From NCBI RefSeq assembly GCF_017352135.1, contig NZ_CP071454.1, forward strand, positions 2,071,001 through 2,135,000: a DNA stretch of 64,000 bases. The letters run 5' to 3'. This DNA comes from Rhizobium lentis. GTDB taxonomy: Bacteria; Pseudomonadota; Alphaproteobacteria; Rhizobiales; Rhizobiaceae. The position numbers and the translations under genes are program-made. Shown piece by piece: positions 7,751 to 16,609 of the stretch (position 1 is its first letter; every line of letters starts with the position of its first letter). The notes beneath the pieces are model-generated. The model searched no databases, was not told the origin of the DNA, and worked only from the letters and a program-made list of their open reading frames with translations.

Positions 7751-9184
7751 ATGTCCACCCTATCTTCTCCAACCAAAACAGCTGAAGGGCGCATGAGCGC
7801 CCGCGCAGCCGGGGCACTGATCGTGCTCTGCGGCGCAATCTTCCTCGAAGGCATCGATGTCGCCATGCTCAACATCGCGCTGCCGGCGATCCGCGCCGAT
7901 CTCGGCCTGTCGACAACGACGCTCAGCGCCGTCGTCAGCGCCTATGTGCTGGGTTATGCCGGCTTCATGCTGCTCGGCGGTCGCGCCGCCGATATTTTCG
8001 GCAAGAAACGCGTATTCCTGACAGCGCTTGCAGTCTTCCTCGCCTTCTCCGGTCTCGGCGGCTTTGCGAGCGAGGGCTGGATGCTGCTTGTCGCCCGCTT
8101 CGTTACCGGTGCGGCTTCCGCCTTCATGACACCGGCCGGACTGGCACTCATCACGACCAATTTCCCCGAGGGACCGCAGCGCAACAGGGCGGTGATGATC
8201 TACGCGTCAACGGCATCGGCCGGCTTCTCGCTCGGCCTCGTCGCCGGAGGCCTGCTTGCCGCAATCGACTGGCGCTGGGTGTTCTTCGCGCCGGTGGTGC
8301 TCGCGGCGATCCTGCTTGCGGTCGGCCCGCGGCTCATTACAGACAGGGACACGGGAAAGGTCCGCGGCAAATTCGATATTCCAGGCGCAATCGCGCTGAC
8401 CGGCGCCATGCTGCTGGCCGCCTATGGAATCACCCGGCTCGAACATCCGGGCGAGAGCACGGAATGGACGATCATCGTCTTCGCAGCAAGCGCGGTGCTC
8501 TGGCTTGCGTTTCTCCTCATCGAGCGCGCTTCGTCCGCCCCGCTCGTGCGTCTCGGCATCCTGCGCTCAGGCGCGTTGATCCGCGCCAATCTTGGCGCCT
8601 TGCTGTTTGCCGGCTCGTTTTTCGGCTTCCAGTTCATCGCCTCGCTTTATTTGCAGGAATTGCTTGGCTGGACGCCGATGCAGACGAGCCTGGCGCTGAT
8701 GGCAATCGGCATCGATGCCGTGGTTGCGCCGATCCTGACACCACGGCTGGTCGCCCGTTTCGGCAATGTTCGCGTCATCCTCGTCGGCTTCCTGCTGGCG
8801 CTCGCCTGCTATGGGCTGTTTTCGCGCATGGGCTTCGACTGGACCTATGCCGCGATGTTCCCGTCGATGCTGCTGCTCGGCCTTGCCTTCGCGCTCGGCT
8901 ACGGCCCGCTGACCATCATTGCGACTGACGGTATCGCCGAAGACGAGCACGGGCTCGCCAGCGGGCTGGTCAACACCGCGATCCAGTTCGGAGCGGCACT
9001 TGGCCTTTCCGGCGTCAGCGCCATCGGCGCCTATATGCTGGGTGACGCGATCTCTCCCGAAGCCCGGCTGGAATCTCTGCGCGTGGCGCTTCTGGTGCCG
9101 CTCGCCGCCGCTGCGCTTGGCGCGCTCGTCATGGCGACGGGCCTGCGCGACCGTGACGGCTCCCGCCGCCAGGCCGTTGCCTGA
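7751..9184 (+). CDS. MFS transporter, DHA2/EmrB-QacA type
   Basis: The 477-residue membrane protein has the MFS motif A between TM2 and TM3 (LLGGRAADIFGKKRVF) and motif C in TM5 (SAGFSLGLVAGGLLA), which marks a proton-driven drug antiporter. About 12-14 hydrophobic segments are visible. The ATG at 7751 is preferred to the in-frame ATG at 7688 because the family starts close to TM1 and GAAGGAACGG precedes it. The pairing with a divergent HxlR regulator suggests inducible efflux of a toxic compound. The substrate is unknown. Confidence 0.92.
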   Translation: MSTLSSPTKTAEGRMSARAAGALIVLCGAIFLEGIDVAMLNIALPAIRADLGLSTTTLSAVVSAYVLGYAGFMLLGGRAADIFGKKRVFLTALAVFLAFSGLGGFASEGWMLLVARFVTGAASAFMTPAGLALITTNFPEGPQRNRAVMIYASTASAGFSLGLVAGGLLAAIDWRWVFFAPVVLAAILLAVGPRLITDRDTGKVRGKFDIPGAIALTGAMLLAAYGITRLEHPGESTEWTIIVFAASAVLWLAFLLIERASSAPLVRLGILRSGALIRANLGALLFAGSFFGFQFIASLYLQELLGWTPMQTSLALMAIGIDAVVAPILTPRLVARFGNVRVILVGFLLALACYGLFSRMGFDWTYAAMFPSMLLLGLAFALGYGPLTIIATDGIAEDEHGLASGLVNTAIQFGAALGLSGVSAIGAYMLGDAISPEARLESLRVALLVPLAAAALGALVMATGLRDRDGSRRQAVA

Positions 9185-9276
9185 CAGAACCTGGCAAGGC
9201 CATCTCACTCATGGCGTTGCCATCTCGACAGCGGCGAAAGCTCCGCTAGATGAGAAGGCGAAACGGGAGGACAAAC

Positions 9277-9729
9277 ATGAGCGAGCGAACACTACCCATG
9301 GAGGGCGGCTGCCGTTGCGGCCGGGTGCGGTTGAAGATCAGCGCTCCGCCGCTGCTCACCATGGCCTGCCATTGCACGGGTTGCCAGAAGATGACCGCGA
9401 GCGCCTATTCGCTGAGCGCCGCCATTCCCAGCGAGGGCTTCGAAGTCACCAAAGGCGAGCCCGTCATTGGCGGCCTGCATGGCGTCACCAGGCATTACTT
9501 CTGCCCGCATTGCATGAGCTGGATGTTCACCCGGCCGGAGGGCATGGACTGGTTTGTCAATCTGCGCGTCACCATGCTCGACGACCCCAGCTGGTTTACG
9601 CCCTTCATCGAGACATGGACGCGTGAGAAGCTGGCATTTGCCGAGACCGGTGCGGTGTACAGTTACGAAGCGCTGCCCGAGATGAGTGCCTATGAAGGCC
9701 TAGTGAAAGAGTATATGGCGGGGCACTGA
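9277..9729 (+). CDS. GFA/CENP-V domain protein (glutathione-dependent formaldehyde-activating enzyme-like)
   Basis: The 150-residue protein shows the GFA zinc-binding pattern: GGCRCGRVR, then CHCTGCQK, and later FCPHCMSWMF. These Cys clusters bind two zinc ions in Gfa, which speeds S-hydroxymethylglutathione formation from formaldehyde; most paralogues have no known substrate. The start at 9277 is set by GGGAGG nine bases upstream. The gene follows the MFS gene by 92 bases on the same strand and could be part of the same induced unit. Confidence 0.9.
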   Translation: MSERTLPMEGGCRCGRVRLKISAPPLLTMACHCTGCQKMTASAYSLSAAIPSEGFEVTKGEPVIGGLHGVTRHYFCPHCMSWMFTRPEGMDWFVNLRVTMLDDPSWFTPFIETWTREKLAFAETGAVYSYEALPEMSAYEGLVKEYMAGH

Positions 9730-9731
9730 TC

Positions 9732-10031
9732 TCAGAAGCCCTGGAAGAGAAAGTCCAGGGCCGCGATGATGGTATCGCGTTTATCAGATAGATCGGCGAC
9801 GACTTTTCCTATTTCGGTGGTCGGGATGGATGCCATGCGCTGAGTGGCCATGACATAGACTTCGCCCTCAATGGAAAAGCGTGGGTTCAATCGCGAGATC
9901 GACCAGCCCAGTTCCTGCACTGAATGCAATGGAACCATGACTCGCGAAGGCAGATCGTCAAGCAGATTGGCTTGAACGTCGATGGCCGGGACATCCCCGC
10001 TCTTAAGGCGCTAGACGTGAAAGCGCGTCAT
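9732..10031 (-). pseudogene. ccdB: CcdB-type toxin with an in-frame early stop
   Basis: Read from the ATG at 10031 the frame is MTRFHV, then TAG (10011-10013), then RLKSGDVPAIDVQANLLDD and the rest of CcdB without a break: SRVMVPLHS, SRLNPRFSIEGEVYVMATQ and a C-terminus DTIIAALDFLFQGF. Active CcdB ends in a similar G-F and begins with a sequence of the type 'xRFxVYxN', so the stop replaces the conserved Tyr as codon 7. Reinitiation at the ATG at 9938 would give 68 residues lacking the first strands. The start overlaps the antitoxin stop (TGATG). The toxin is probably inactive unless the stop is read through. Confidence 0.85.
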
Positions 10032-10261
10032 CAAAACTGACGGTACTTGGCAAACGGCAAACCGTGCTTTTCGACGTTTTCATTTTCCAGCCGGATAGCC
10101 TCGGCGTTTTCGATACGCCACAGCCGCTCGCGCTCCGCCTTTATCGCTTTGGCGATACCATCCTCCGCCGCCCGCGATATGTTGATCTGGAGTTCGCGCG
10201 CCTGGGAGACGAGACCTTCGTCCAGAGAGAGGTTTGCTGCTTTCCTTACGCGCTGAGCCAT
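10031..10261 (-). CDS. ccdA: CcdA-type antitoxin
   Basis: The 76-residue protein has an N-terminal ribbon-helix-helix part (RKAANLSLDEGLVSQARELQI) that binds operator DNA and a C-terminal toxin-binding tail (RIENAEAIRLENENVEKHGL, then FAKYRQF), matching chromosomal CcdA. Its stop overlaps the start of ccdB by one base. It remains intact while the toxin has an early stop, as expected if the pair is decaying or if the antitoxin is kept for protection against other CcdB. A 12-bp inverted repeat sits just upstream of its ribosome site (AAGGAG). Confidence 0.9.
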   Translation of the reverse strand: MAQRVRKAANLSLDEGLVSQARELQINISRAAEDGIAKAIKAERERLWRIENAEAIRLENENVEKHGLPFAKYRQF

Positions 10262-10273
10262 ACGATCTCCTTG

Positions 10274-10304
10274 ATCTCATGCGCAGATCAGATGCGCATG
10301 AGAT
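10274..10304. promoter_or_regulatory. perfect 12-bp inverted repeat upstream of ccdA
   Basis: ATCTCATGCGCA and TGCGCATGAGAT enclose a 7-base loop. The repeat lies between the lepA stop and the ccdA ribosome site. There is no T-run, so it is more likely an autorepression operator for CcdA/CcdB or an mRNA hairpin than a strong terminator of lepA. Confidence 0.6.
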
Positions 10305-10318
10305 GTTGTTGGAAAGCG

Positions 10319-12151
10319 TTATTCGTCGCCCATCTTGAGCGCGGCGATGAAGGCTTCCTGCGGGATCTCCACCTTGCCGAACTGGCGCATGCGCTTCTTG
10401 CCTTCCTTCTGCTTGTCCAGAAGTTTGCGCTTGCGGGTGGCGTCGCCGCCGTAGCACTTGGCCGTCACGTCCTTGCGCAGCGCCGAGATGGTTTCGCGGG
10501 CAATCACGTTGCCGCCGATCGCCGCCTGGATCGGGATCTTGAACATGTGCTTCGGAATCAGCTCCTTCAGCCGCTCGCACATGTCGCGGCCGCGCTTTTC
10601 GGCTGCGGTGCGATGCACGAGCATCGAGAGGGCATCGACCGGCTCGCCGTTGACGAGGATCGACATCTTCACGAGGTTGCCTTCGCGATAGCCTTCCATG
10701 TGATAGTCGAAGGATGCATAGCCCTTCGAGATCGATTTCAGCCGGTCGTAGAAGTCGAAAACGACTTCGTTGAGCGGCAGTTCATAGGTCACCATCGCGC
10801 GGGTGCCGACATAGGTCAGTTCGGTCTGGATACCGCGGCGGTCCTGGCAGAGCTTCAGGATGCCGCCGAGATAGTCGTCCGGCGTCATGATCGTCGCCTT
10901 GATCCACGGTTCGCGGATTTCGGCAATCTTGACGACATCGGGCATGTCGGCCGGGTTGTGCAGCTCGCGCTCGCTGCCGTCGGTCATCGTCAGCTGATAG
11001 ACGACGGAGGGGGCGGTGGCGATGAGGTCGAGATCGAACTCGCGCTCGAGGCGCTCCTGGATGATTTCGAGATGCAAGAGACCGAGGAAGCCGCAGCGGA
11101 AGCCGAAGCCGAGCGCGGCAGAGGATTCCATTTCGAAGGAGAAGGAGGCGTCGTTGAGGCGAAGCTTGCCCATGGCGGCGCGCAGATCTTCGAAATCGGC
11201 GGCATCGACTGGAAACAGGCCGCAGAAGACGACCGGTTGCGCCGGCTTGAAGCCCGGCAGGGCTTGCGCGGTCGGGCGCTTGTCCTCGGTGATCGTATCG
11301 CCGACGCGCGTATCGGCCACTTCCTTGATCGAGGCGGTGATGAAGCCGATCTCGCCGGGGCCGAGGCTGTCGACATTGACCATCTTCGGCGTCAGCACGC
11401 CGACGCGCTCCACCTGGTATCTGGCGTCGGTGCCCATCATGCGGATCGTCTGGCCCTTGGTCAGCACGCCGTCGATGATGCGCACGAGAACCATGACGCC
11501 GAGATAGGTGTCGTACCAGCTGTCGACGAGCAGCGCCTTCAGCGGCGCCTTTTCACCGCCGGGGCTCTTCGGCGCCGGCAGCTTGTGGACGATCGCTTCC
11601 AGCACGTCGGGAATGCCGAGGCCGGTTTTGGCCGAGATCAGCACGGCCTCGGAAGCGTCGATGCCGATCACTTCCTCGATCTGTTCCTTGATACGGTCGG
11701 GTTCGGCCGCCGGCAGGTCGATCTTGTTGAGCACGGTGACGAGCTCGTGGTCGTTGTCGATCGCCTGGTAGACGTTGGCGAGCGTCTGCGCTTCCACGCC
11801 CTGGGAGGCGTCAACGACCAGCAGCGAACCTTCGCAGGCCGACAGCGACCGCGAAACTTCATAGGCGAAGTCGACGTGTCCGGGCGTGTCGATCAGGTTG
11901 AGAACATATTTCTCGCCGTTATTTGCCTGGTAGTGCAGGCGCACGGTCTGGGCCTTGATGGTGATCCCACGTTCGCGCTCGATTTCCATATTGTCGAGCA
12001 CCTGCTCGGACATTTCGCGCTCGGCAAGGCCGCCAGTCGTCTGGATCAGCCGGTCGGCCAGCGTCGATTTGCCGTGGTCGATATGGGCCACGATCGAAAA
12101 GTTGCGGATATGGGACAGCGGAGTGGTCGAATTGGTGCTCATGCGCGCCAT
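10319..12151 (-). CDS. lepA: elongation factor 4 (ribosomal back-translocase)
   Basis: The GTPase of 610 residues (607 from the second Met, at 12142) has G1 [10 protein letters not shown]3 DTPGHVDF and G4 NKIDLP, then domains II and III and the LepA-specific C-terminal domain ending [20 protein letters not shown]4 promotes back-translocation of stalled ribosomes and matters under ionic or temperature stress. The length matches the family. A long frame on the opposite strand is a composition shadow. It stands apart from lepB, unlike in enterobacteria. Confidence 0.98.
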   Translation of the reverse strand: MARMSTNSTTPLSHIRNFSIVAHIDHGKSTLADRLIQTTGGLAEREMSEQVLDNMEIERERGITIKAQTVRLHYQANNGEKYVLNLIDTPGHVDFAYEVSRSLSACEGSLLVVDASQGVEAQTLANVYQAIDNDHELVTVLNKIDLPAAEPDRIKEQIEEVIGIDASEAVLISAKTGLGIPDVLEAIVHKLPAPKSPGGEKAPLKALLVDSWYDTYLGVMVLVRIIDGVLTKGQTIRMMGTDARYQVERVGVLTPKMVNVDSLGPGEIGFITASIKEVADTRVGDTITEDKRPTAQALPGFKPAQPVVFCGLFPVDAADFEDLRAAMGKLRLNDASFSFEMESSAALGFGFRCGFLGLLHLEIIQERLEREFDLDLIATAPSVVYQLTMTDGSERELHNPADMPDVVKIAEIREPWIKATIMTPDDYLGGILKLCQDRRGIQTELTYVGTRAMVTYELPLNEVVFDFYDRLKSISKGYASFDYHMEGYREGNLVKMSILVNGEPVDALSMLVHRTAAEKRGRDMCERLKELIPKHMFKIPIQAAIGGNVIARETISALRKDVTAKCYGGDATRKRKLLDKQKEGKKRMRQFGKVEIPQEAFIAALKMGDE

Positions 12152-12228
12152 ATAGCAGCGCCGCCCCCTGCCGCAAAGCGGTAATTATCCCGGAAATTAC
12201 GCTATTTTGCCGGTCCGAGGCGGGGGTG

Positions 12229-12927
12229 TCAGACCGGCCACGTTTCCAGCCGCCAGGCTGAATCCCAGAACATCCACTCATATTGCGAGGCGCGCACGAA
12301 GACATCGCTCATCTCGGCGCGCTCAGCCGGCGACGCGGCGCGTGCGGCGATGTCGGTGAGCGCAATCACCTCGCGGGCGCCGGCGGCAAACTGCGGATCG
12401 CCATAGGTGTTGATCCAGGCCTGGAAGGCATTGCCGGGGATGGCCGGCCGGTTTTTGATCGCTTCGCCGACATGCCAGTAGATCCAGAAGCAGGGAAGGA
12501 TGGCCGAAAGTGCCACCGCATAGGATCGGTGATAGGCTGTGGCGAGCAGGAAATTCGTATAGGCAAAGCAGGCGGGCGAGGGCTCGGCAGCCGTGACCTC
12601 CTCGGACGTGATGCCGAACTGGGTGAGGAAGCCGGCATGCAGGCCCTGCTCGACGACAATCGCCTTCTGCGCTGAGCCGAGGAAGCGCAGCACCTGCGCA
12701 TTGTCGGGCGCCTTGGCTGCGACGATGGCGAGGCATCGCGCATAGTGCTTCAGATAAATTGCGTCCTGCAGGATATAGTGCCGGAACACTTCGGGCGGCA
12801 GCGTCCCGTCGGAAAGCCGCCGCAGCAACGGCAAGGCTTCGATTTCAGCCATGATGGGGGCGATACTGTCCCAGGCGGCGGCCGTGAAGCTTCGCGTCAG
12901 TTCGGTGCTCTGCGTGCTGGCGTCCAT
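12229..12927 (-). CDS. tenA: TenA family protein (thiaminase II / aminopyrimidine aminohydrolase)
   Basis: The 232-residue all-helical protein starts MDASTQSTELTRSFTAAAWD; this ATG at 12927 is chosen over an upstream frame because AAGGAGAGC precedes it and the TenA fold starts here. PEVFRHYILQDAIYLKHYAR holds the conserved Asp-Tyr region, SPACFAYTNFLL the catalytic Cys, and ASQYEWMFWDSAW the C-terminal Glu. TenA salvages the thiamine pyrimidine (aminomethyl-HMP to HMP). No other thi genes are adjacent. It is divergent from the cupin regulator. Confidence 0.9.
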   Translation of the reverse strand: MDASTQSTELTRSFTAAAWDSIAPIMAEIEALPLLRRLSDGTLPPEVFRHYILQDAIYLKHYARCLAIVAAKAPDNAQVLRFLGSAQKAIVVEQGLHAGFLTQFGITSEEVTAAEPSPACFAYTNFLLATAYHRSYAVALSAILPCFWIYWHVGEAIKNRPAIPGNAFQAWINTYGDPQFAAGAREVIALTDIAARAASPAERAEMSDVFVRASQYEWMFWDSAWRLETWPV

Positions 12928-13013
12928 CGTGCTCTCCTTCGGCGATTGCGCTGCCATATATCGACGCTGCGGCGGCAAAAACAAGGCTGATTGTCTCGCT
13001 GCCCAAGCGCTTG

Positions 13014-13052
13014 ATTCCATCATCAGATCATGTATTTCTCTTATGGTGGAAT
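13014..13052. promoter_or_regulatory. possible operator between tenA and the XRE-cupin regulator
   Basis: ATTCCATCAT at 13014-13023 is mirrored by ATGGTGGAAT at 13043-13052 (nine of ten matching, 19-base spacer). It lies just before the regulator gene, as autoregulatory sites often do. Support is modest. Confidence 0.35.
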
Positions 13053-13064
13053 AATGGATCGATA

Positions 13065-13634
13065 ATGGAACAGCAACTCGAACAGGCAATCGGCATCCGC
13101 ATTCGCACGCTGCGACAGGAAAAGGGCCTGACGCTGGATGAGCTTGCCGCGGCTTCCGGCGTCAGCCGGGCAATGATCTCGCGCATCGAGCGGGCGGAAG
13201 CGAGCCCGACCGCCTCGCTGCTGGCAAGGATCTGCGCCGCGCTCGGCCTGTCCTTGTCGGCTTTCTTCGCGCAAGAGGGGCGGCAGGCCTCACCGCTGGC
13301 GCGCCGACAGGACCAGCAGGTCTGGCGCGATCCGGAAACCGGCTATCTCAGGCGCGCGGTATCGGCGCCCGGCGCCGCCTCGGCGGTCGATATCGTCGAA
13401 GTCGAATTTCCAGCCGGCGCGCGCGTCAGTTTCCCGCCGCATGCCGCTTCCCATGGCATGATGCAGCATGTCTGGCTGTTCGACGGCGAGCTGGAGATGA
13501 CGGCCGGTGACGCGGTCTATCGGCTGCGTCCGGGTGATTGCCTCTTCATGCCAGTCGGCGAAGGCCATTCCTTTCATAATCCCGGCAACGCGCCGGCGCG
13601 CTATTGCGTCGTGCTCGATCGCGGCGGCCGATAA
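13065..13634 (+). CDS. XRE family regulator with C-terminal cupin
   Basis: The N-terminal HTH_3 domain (IRIRTLRQEKGLTLDELAAA, then GVSRAMISRIERAEASPT) is followed by a cupin_2 domain (HVWLFDGELEMTAGDAVYRL, then GDCLFMPVGEGHSFHNP). The 189-residue layout is that of SutR/PuuR-type regulators, in which the cupin senses a small molecule. It is followed after 24 bases by a GNAT gene, so the pair is likely an operon, and it is divergent from tenA. The ligand is unknown. Confidence 0.93.
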   Translation: MEQQLEQAIGIRIRTLRQEKGLTLDELAAASGVSRAMISRIERAEASPTASLLARICAALGLSLSAFFAQEGRQASPLARRQDQQVWRDPETGYLRRAVSAPGAASAVDIVEVEFPAGARVSFPPHAASHGMMQHVWLFDGELEMTAGDAVYRLRPGDCLFMPVGEGHSFHNPGNAPARYCVVLDRGGR

Positions 13635-13658
13635 CAACATTCATTTCAGGAGAAGAAC

Positions 13659-14177
13659 ATGCCTGACATTCGCACCCTTTCCGCCGAGGAGGCCCGTGCC
13701 GCCATTCCCGATCTTTCGCAGGTACTGGCCGATTGCGTCACCGGCGGCGCATCTGTCGGTTTCATGCAGCCCTATGGGCCTGAGGATGCCGCGCCTTACT
13801 GGCGCGATGTTGCCGATGCGGTGGCTGGCGGGATCAGCCTGCTGCTGGTCGCCGAGCTCGATGGCCGGATCGTCGGCACGGTGCAGGTAGGGGCGGCGCA
13901 GATGCCGAACCAGCCGCATCGCGGCGATCTGAAGAAGCTCTTGGTGCATCGTTCCGCCCGCGGGCGCGGCCTTGCCCGGCTGCTGATGGAGGCCGCCGAG
14001 CGCGAGGCGGCGAAGTGCGGCAAGACGCTGCTCGTGCTCGACACGGCAACCGGCAGCGATGCCGAGGCGATCTATCCGCGCCTCGGCTGGCAGCGCGTCG
14101 GCGTCATCCCCGATTATGCGCTGTGGCCGGAAGGCGGCTTCTGCGACACCACCCTGTTCTACAAGCGGCTCGCCTGA
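13659..14177 (+). CDS. GNAT family N-acetyltransferase
   Basis: The 172-residue protein has the GNAT core: LLLVAELDGRIVGTVQVGAA, then KKLLVHRSARGRGLARLLME as the acetyl-CoA-binding Q/RxxGxG/A loop and LLVLDTATGSDAEAIYPRLG as motif B. A ribosome site (AGGAG) lies at 13648-13652. It is downstream of the cupin regulator, a pairing seen in many alphaproteobacteria, which suggests the regulator controls it. The acceptor substrate is unknown. Confidence 0.92.
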   Translation: MPDIRTLSAEEARAAIPDLSQVLADCVTGGASVGFMQPYGPEDAAPYWRDVADAVAGGISLLLVAELDGRIVGTVQVGAAQMPNQPHRGDLKKLLVHRSARGRGLARLLMEAAEREAAKCGKTLLVLDTATGSDAEAIYPRLGWQRVGVIPDYALWPEGGFCDTTLFYKRLA

Positions 14178-14191
14178 ATGCGCCTCACCGC

Positions 14192-14803
14192 CTATGCCCA
14201 TTTTGTGAATATGGGAAGCGCACGGGCCAGTGTCGCGCCCGCCGTCCATTGCACCGCGTGCCAGCCGAACTGCCCTGCCGCTTCGACATTCGCCGCCATA
14301 TCGTCGATGAAGGCGATCTCCTCGGGCTGGACCCCGGCGCGTTCGGTCGCCAGCCGGAAAAAGTCAGGTGAGGGTTTGCTGTGCCCGAGTGCTGCGGAAT
14401 AGATGATATCGTCGAAATGCGCGCCAAGGCCAGCCCGCTCCATCAGGTAGCGCGCCCGCCGATGCTCCTGATTGGTCGCCAAGAAGAGCGTGACTCCGCT
14501 TTGCCTGAGAGCGCCGAGCTCTTCCAGCAGGTTGCGATCGAGCCGGGAATCGTTTTCGAACCAATAGTCGATCAGTGCTGTGGCGTTGAGATGGGGCGCG
14601 ATATCCGTTAGTACGCTGGCAAGCCTTGGCTCCAGCGCCTCCCGGCCGATGATGATGTCGCCCCAATGGGTCTGGAAGAATGCCTGCTGCAGCAGCTCGG
14701 GTCGCAGACCAAGATCGCGCTCGAGATACGTGAAGTGGGGCAGCCCGTCGGTCGGCCGACCGTGAATGAGCACGCCGTCGACATCGACCATCAGCACTTT
14801 CAT
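14192..14803 (-). CDS. HAD family hydrolase
   Basis: The protein of 203 residues begins MKVLMVDVDGVLIHGRP, motif I with the nucleophile and acid/base Asp pair (DVDGV). LFLATNQEHRRARYL gives motif II, GHSKPSPDFFR motif III with the Lys, and IAFIDDMAANVEAA motif IV. The ATG at 14803 is chosen since motif I must be near the N-terminus. It is a phosphatase-like enzyme of the YihX type; the substrate is unknown. It is convergent with the GNAT gene, with 14 bases between the stops. Confidence 0.92.
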   Translation of the reverse strand: MKVLMVDVDGVLIHGRPTDGLPHFTYLERDLGLRPELLQQAFFQTHWGDIIIGREALEPRLASVLTDIAPHLNATALIDYWFENDSRLDRNLLEELGALRQSGVTLFLATNQEHRRARYLMERAGLGAHFDDIIYSAALGHSKPSPDFFRLATERAGVQPEEIAFIDDMAANVEAAGQFGWHAVQWTAGATLARALPIFTKWA

Positions 14804-14934
14804 GCGAAATTTTCCTTCGGTCTCAAAACGTTGCGAAGGTGAAGTCATCCGCCTTGACGATCAAGGGCGCCGCGCCGGCTTTTTTGTCGCGTCCGACCCA
14901 TGTAAGTCTGAACTTTCAATCAAGGACGAATCCA

Positions 14935-15960
14935 ATGCGCGTCATCTACTCCGAGGACCACAGGCTGCGCGATGCCAGAACCGAGCTTTACGCCGGCCAG
15001 CTGGTGACGCCCTTCGAGGCGCCGTTCCGGGCCGAATGGATCCTGGCGGCGGTCAAGGAGGCGGGTTTCGCCGATGTCGTTGCACCTGATGCAGACGGGC
15101 TGGAAACGGCGCTAAAGGTGCATGATCCCGTCTATCTCGATTTTCTCGCCACCGTCTGGGATCGCTGGGTCGCCGCCGGCTTCGAGGGTGAGGCGATCGC
15201 AAATTCCTTCCCGGTCCGCCGCACCAGCCAGCGTGTGCCTGACAACATCGTCGGCGCGATCGGCCATTACGCCAATGCCGCCGATACCTCGATCACCAAG
15301 GGTTCCTACGAGGCTGCGATCGCCTCGATGCGCTGCGCCATTACGGGCGCCGATTGGCTGAATGCCGGCAATCGTTTCGCCTTCGCGCTTTGCCGCCCGC
15401 CCGGTCACCATGCCGGCATCGACCTCTTCGGCGGCTATTGCTTCATCAACAATGCGGGTGTGGCGGCCCAGCGTCTCATTGATCATGGTGCAAAGAAGGT
15501 CGCCGTGCTCGATGTCGATTTCCATCATGGTAACGGCACGCAGGATCTCTTCTATCACAGAGGTGATGTCTTCACCGCCTCGCTGCATGGCGATCCCATG
15601 TTTGCCTTTCCCTATTTCCTCGGCCATGCCGACGAAGAGGGCGAAGGGGAGGGCACTGGCGCCAACCGCAACTACCCGATGCCGCCTCATACGCCTTGGG
15701 AGGTCTGGTCTTCAGCCCTTGCCGATGCTCTTGTTCGCATCAAGGCTTTCGGCGCGGAAGCGATCGTCTTGGCGCTCGGCGTCGATACGTTCGAGCGCGA
15801 CCCAATCTCGTTTTTCCAGCTGAAATCGGAGGACTTCATCCGCATGGGGGAGGTGATCTCCGCCGCAGGCCTGCCCGTCGTCACGTGCATGGAGGGCGGT
15901 TACGGCGTGCCGGAAATTGGGCTCAACGTCGCCAATGTCCTCAAAGGTCTGGAAGCCTGA
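14935..15960 (+). CDS. histone deacetylase family / acetylpolyamine amidohydrolase
   Basis: The 341-residue enzyme starts MRVIYSEDHRLRDARTELYA, as acetylpolyamine amidohydrolases do. CRPPGHHAGID holds the catalytic His pair, VLDVDFHHGNGTQD the zinc-binding Asp and His, and LALGVDTFERDP the second zinc Asp. The loop GEGEGTGANRNYPMP is typical of the polyamine branch. It would hydrolyse acetylputrescine, acetylspermidine or a related acetylamine in the cytoplasm. The recX gene follows after nine bases, so the two are probably cotranscribed. Confidence 0.92.
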   Translation: MRVIYSEDHRLRDARTELYAGQLVTPFEAPFRAEWILAAVKEAGFADVVAPDADGLETALKVHDPVYLDFLATVWDRWVAAGFEGEAIANSFPVRRTSQRVPDNIVGAIGHYANAADTSITKGSYEAAIASMRCAITGADWLNAGNRFAFALCRPPGHHAGIDLFGGYCFINNAGVAAQRLIDHGAKKVAVLDVDFHHGNGTQDLFYHRGDVFTASLHGDPMFAFPYFLGHADEEGEGEGTGANRNYPMPPHTPWEVWSSALADALVRIKAFGAEAIVLALGVDTFERDPISFFQLKSEDFIRMGEVISAAGLPVVTCMEGGYGVPEIGLNVANVLKGLEA

Positions 15961-15969
15961 TTTCTGCCG

Positions 15970-16518
15970 ATGACCGACGAGACCGTTGCATCCGATATCC
16001 CGACGTCACGCATGCTGAGCTGGGTGCGCAACTCCGCCATCTATCGGCTCGAGCGGCGGATGATGACGGAAAAACAGCTCACCGACGCCATCACCCGCAA
16101 GGCGAAGGAGAAGTTCGAGGATATCAGCGCGGCGCAAATCAAGGCCGTTGCCGATTTCGCCGTGAAATTTGCCTATGACAACAGGCTACTCGACGACAGC
16201 GCCTATGCGGAGATCAGCACACGTTCTGCCGTGCGCGGCGGCAAATCGAAGCGGGCCATCGCACAGAAGCTTGCGGTGAAGGGCGTCTCCAGCGACAAGG
16301 TCGAAGCCGCCCTTGAGGAGGCTGACGATCTCTATGCCGCCGCGATATTTGCCCGCAAACGCGCCTTCGGTCCCTTCCGCCGCGTCGAGCTTGACGAAAA
16401 GCGAAAGGCCAAGGAGCTCTCGGCCTTCGCCCGCAACGGCTTCAGCTTCGAGATCGGCAGGAAGGTCTTTGAAATGAGTTTTGAGGACGCCGAAGAAGTC
16501 ATCCTCGCTGGCCGCTGA
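15970..16518 (+). CDS. recX: RecX family regulatory protein
   Basis: The 182-residue protein carries the three-helix RecX repeats: AIYRLERRMMTEKQLTDAIT, then DNRLLDDSAYAEISTRSAVR with KSKRAIAQKLAVKGV, and a last repeat ending SFEIGRKVFEM. RecX binds the RecA filament and modulates recombination and the SOS response. Here it is not next to recA but lies nine bases after the acetylpolyamine amidohydrolase gene. It has an alpha-proteobacterial N-terminal extension. I see no LexA site in the short spacer. Confidence 0.88.
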   Translation: MTDETVASDIPTSRMLSWVRNSAIYRLERRMMTEKQLTDAITRKAKEKFEDISAAQIKAVADFAVKFAYDNRLLDDSAYAEISTRSAVRGGKSKRAIAQKLAVKGVSSDKVEAALEEADDLYAAAIFARKRAFGPFRRVELDEKRKAKELSAFARNGFSFEIGRKVFEMSFEDAEEVILAGR

Positions 16519-16609
16519 TGCATAAGGCCTTTTGCTGCCGCGATCAGAAGTTTGAATTTGTCGCTCCTGAGCCGTCTTCGTAAGAAGAGCGCACAATTGG
16601 GGGGCGGGT

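Noticed and set aside
10064..12184. A 706-codon open frame opposite lepA
   Set aside because: It is the shadow of lepA in GC-rich DNA: low-complexity, no domain, and lepA is unmistakable on the other strand.
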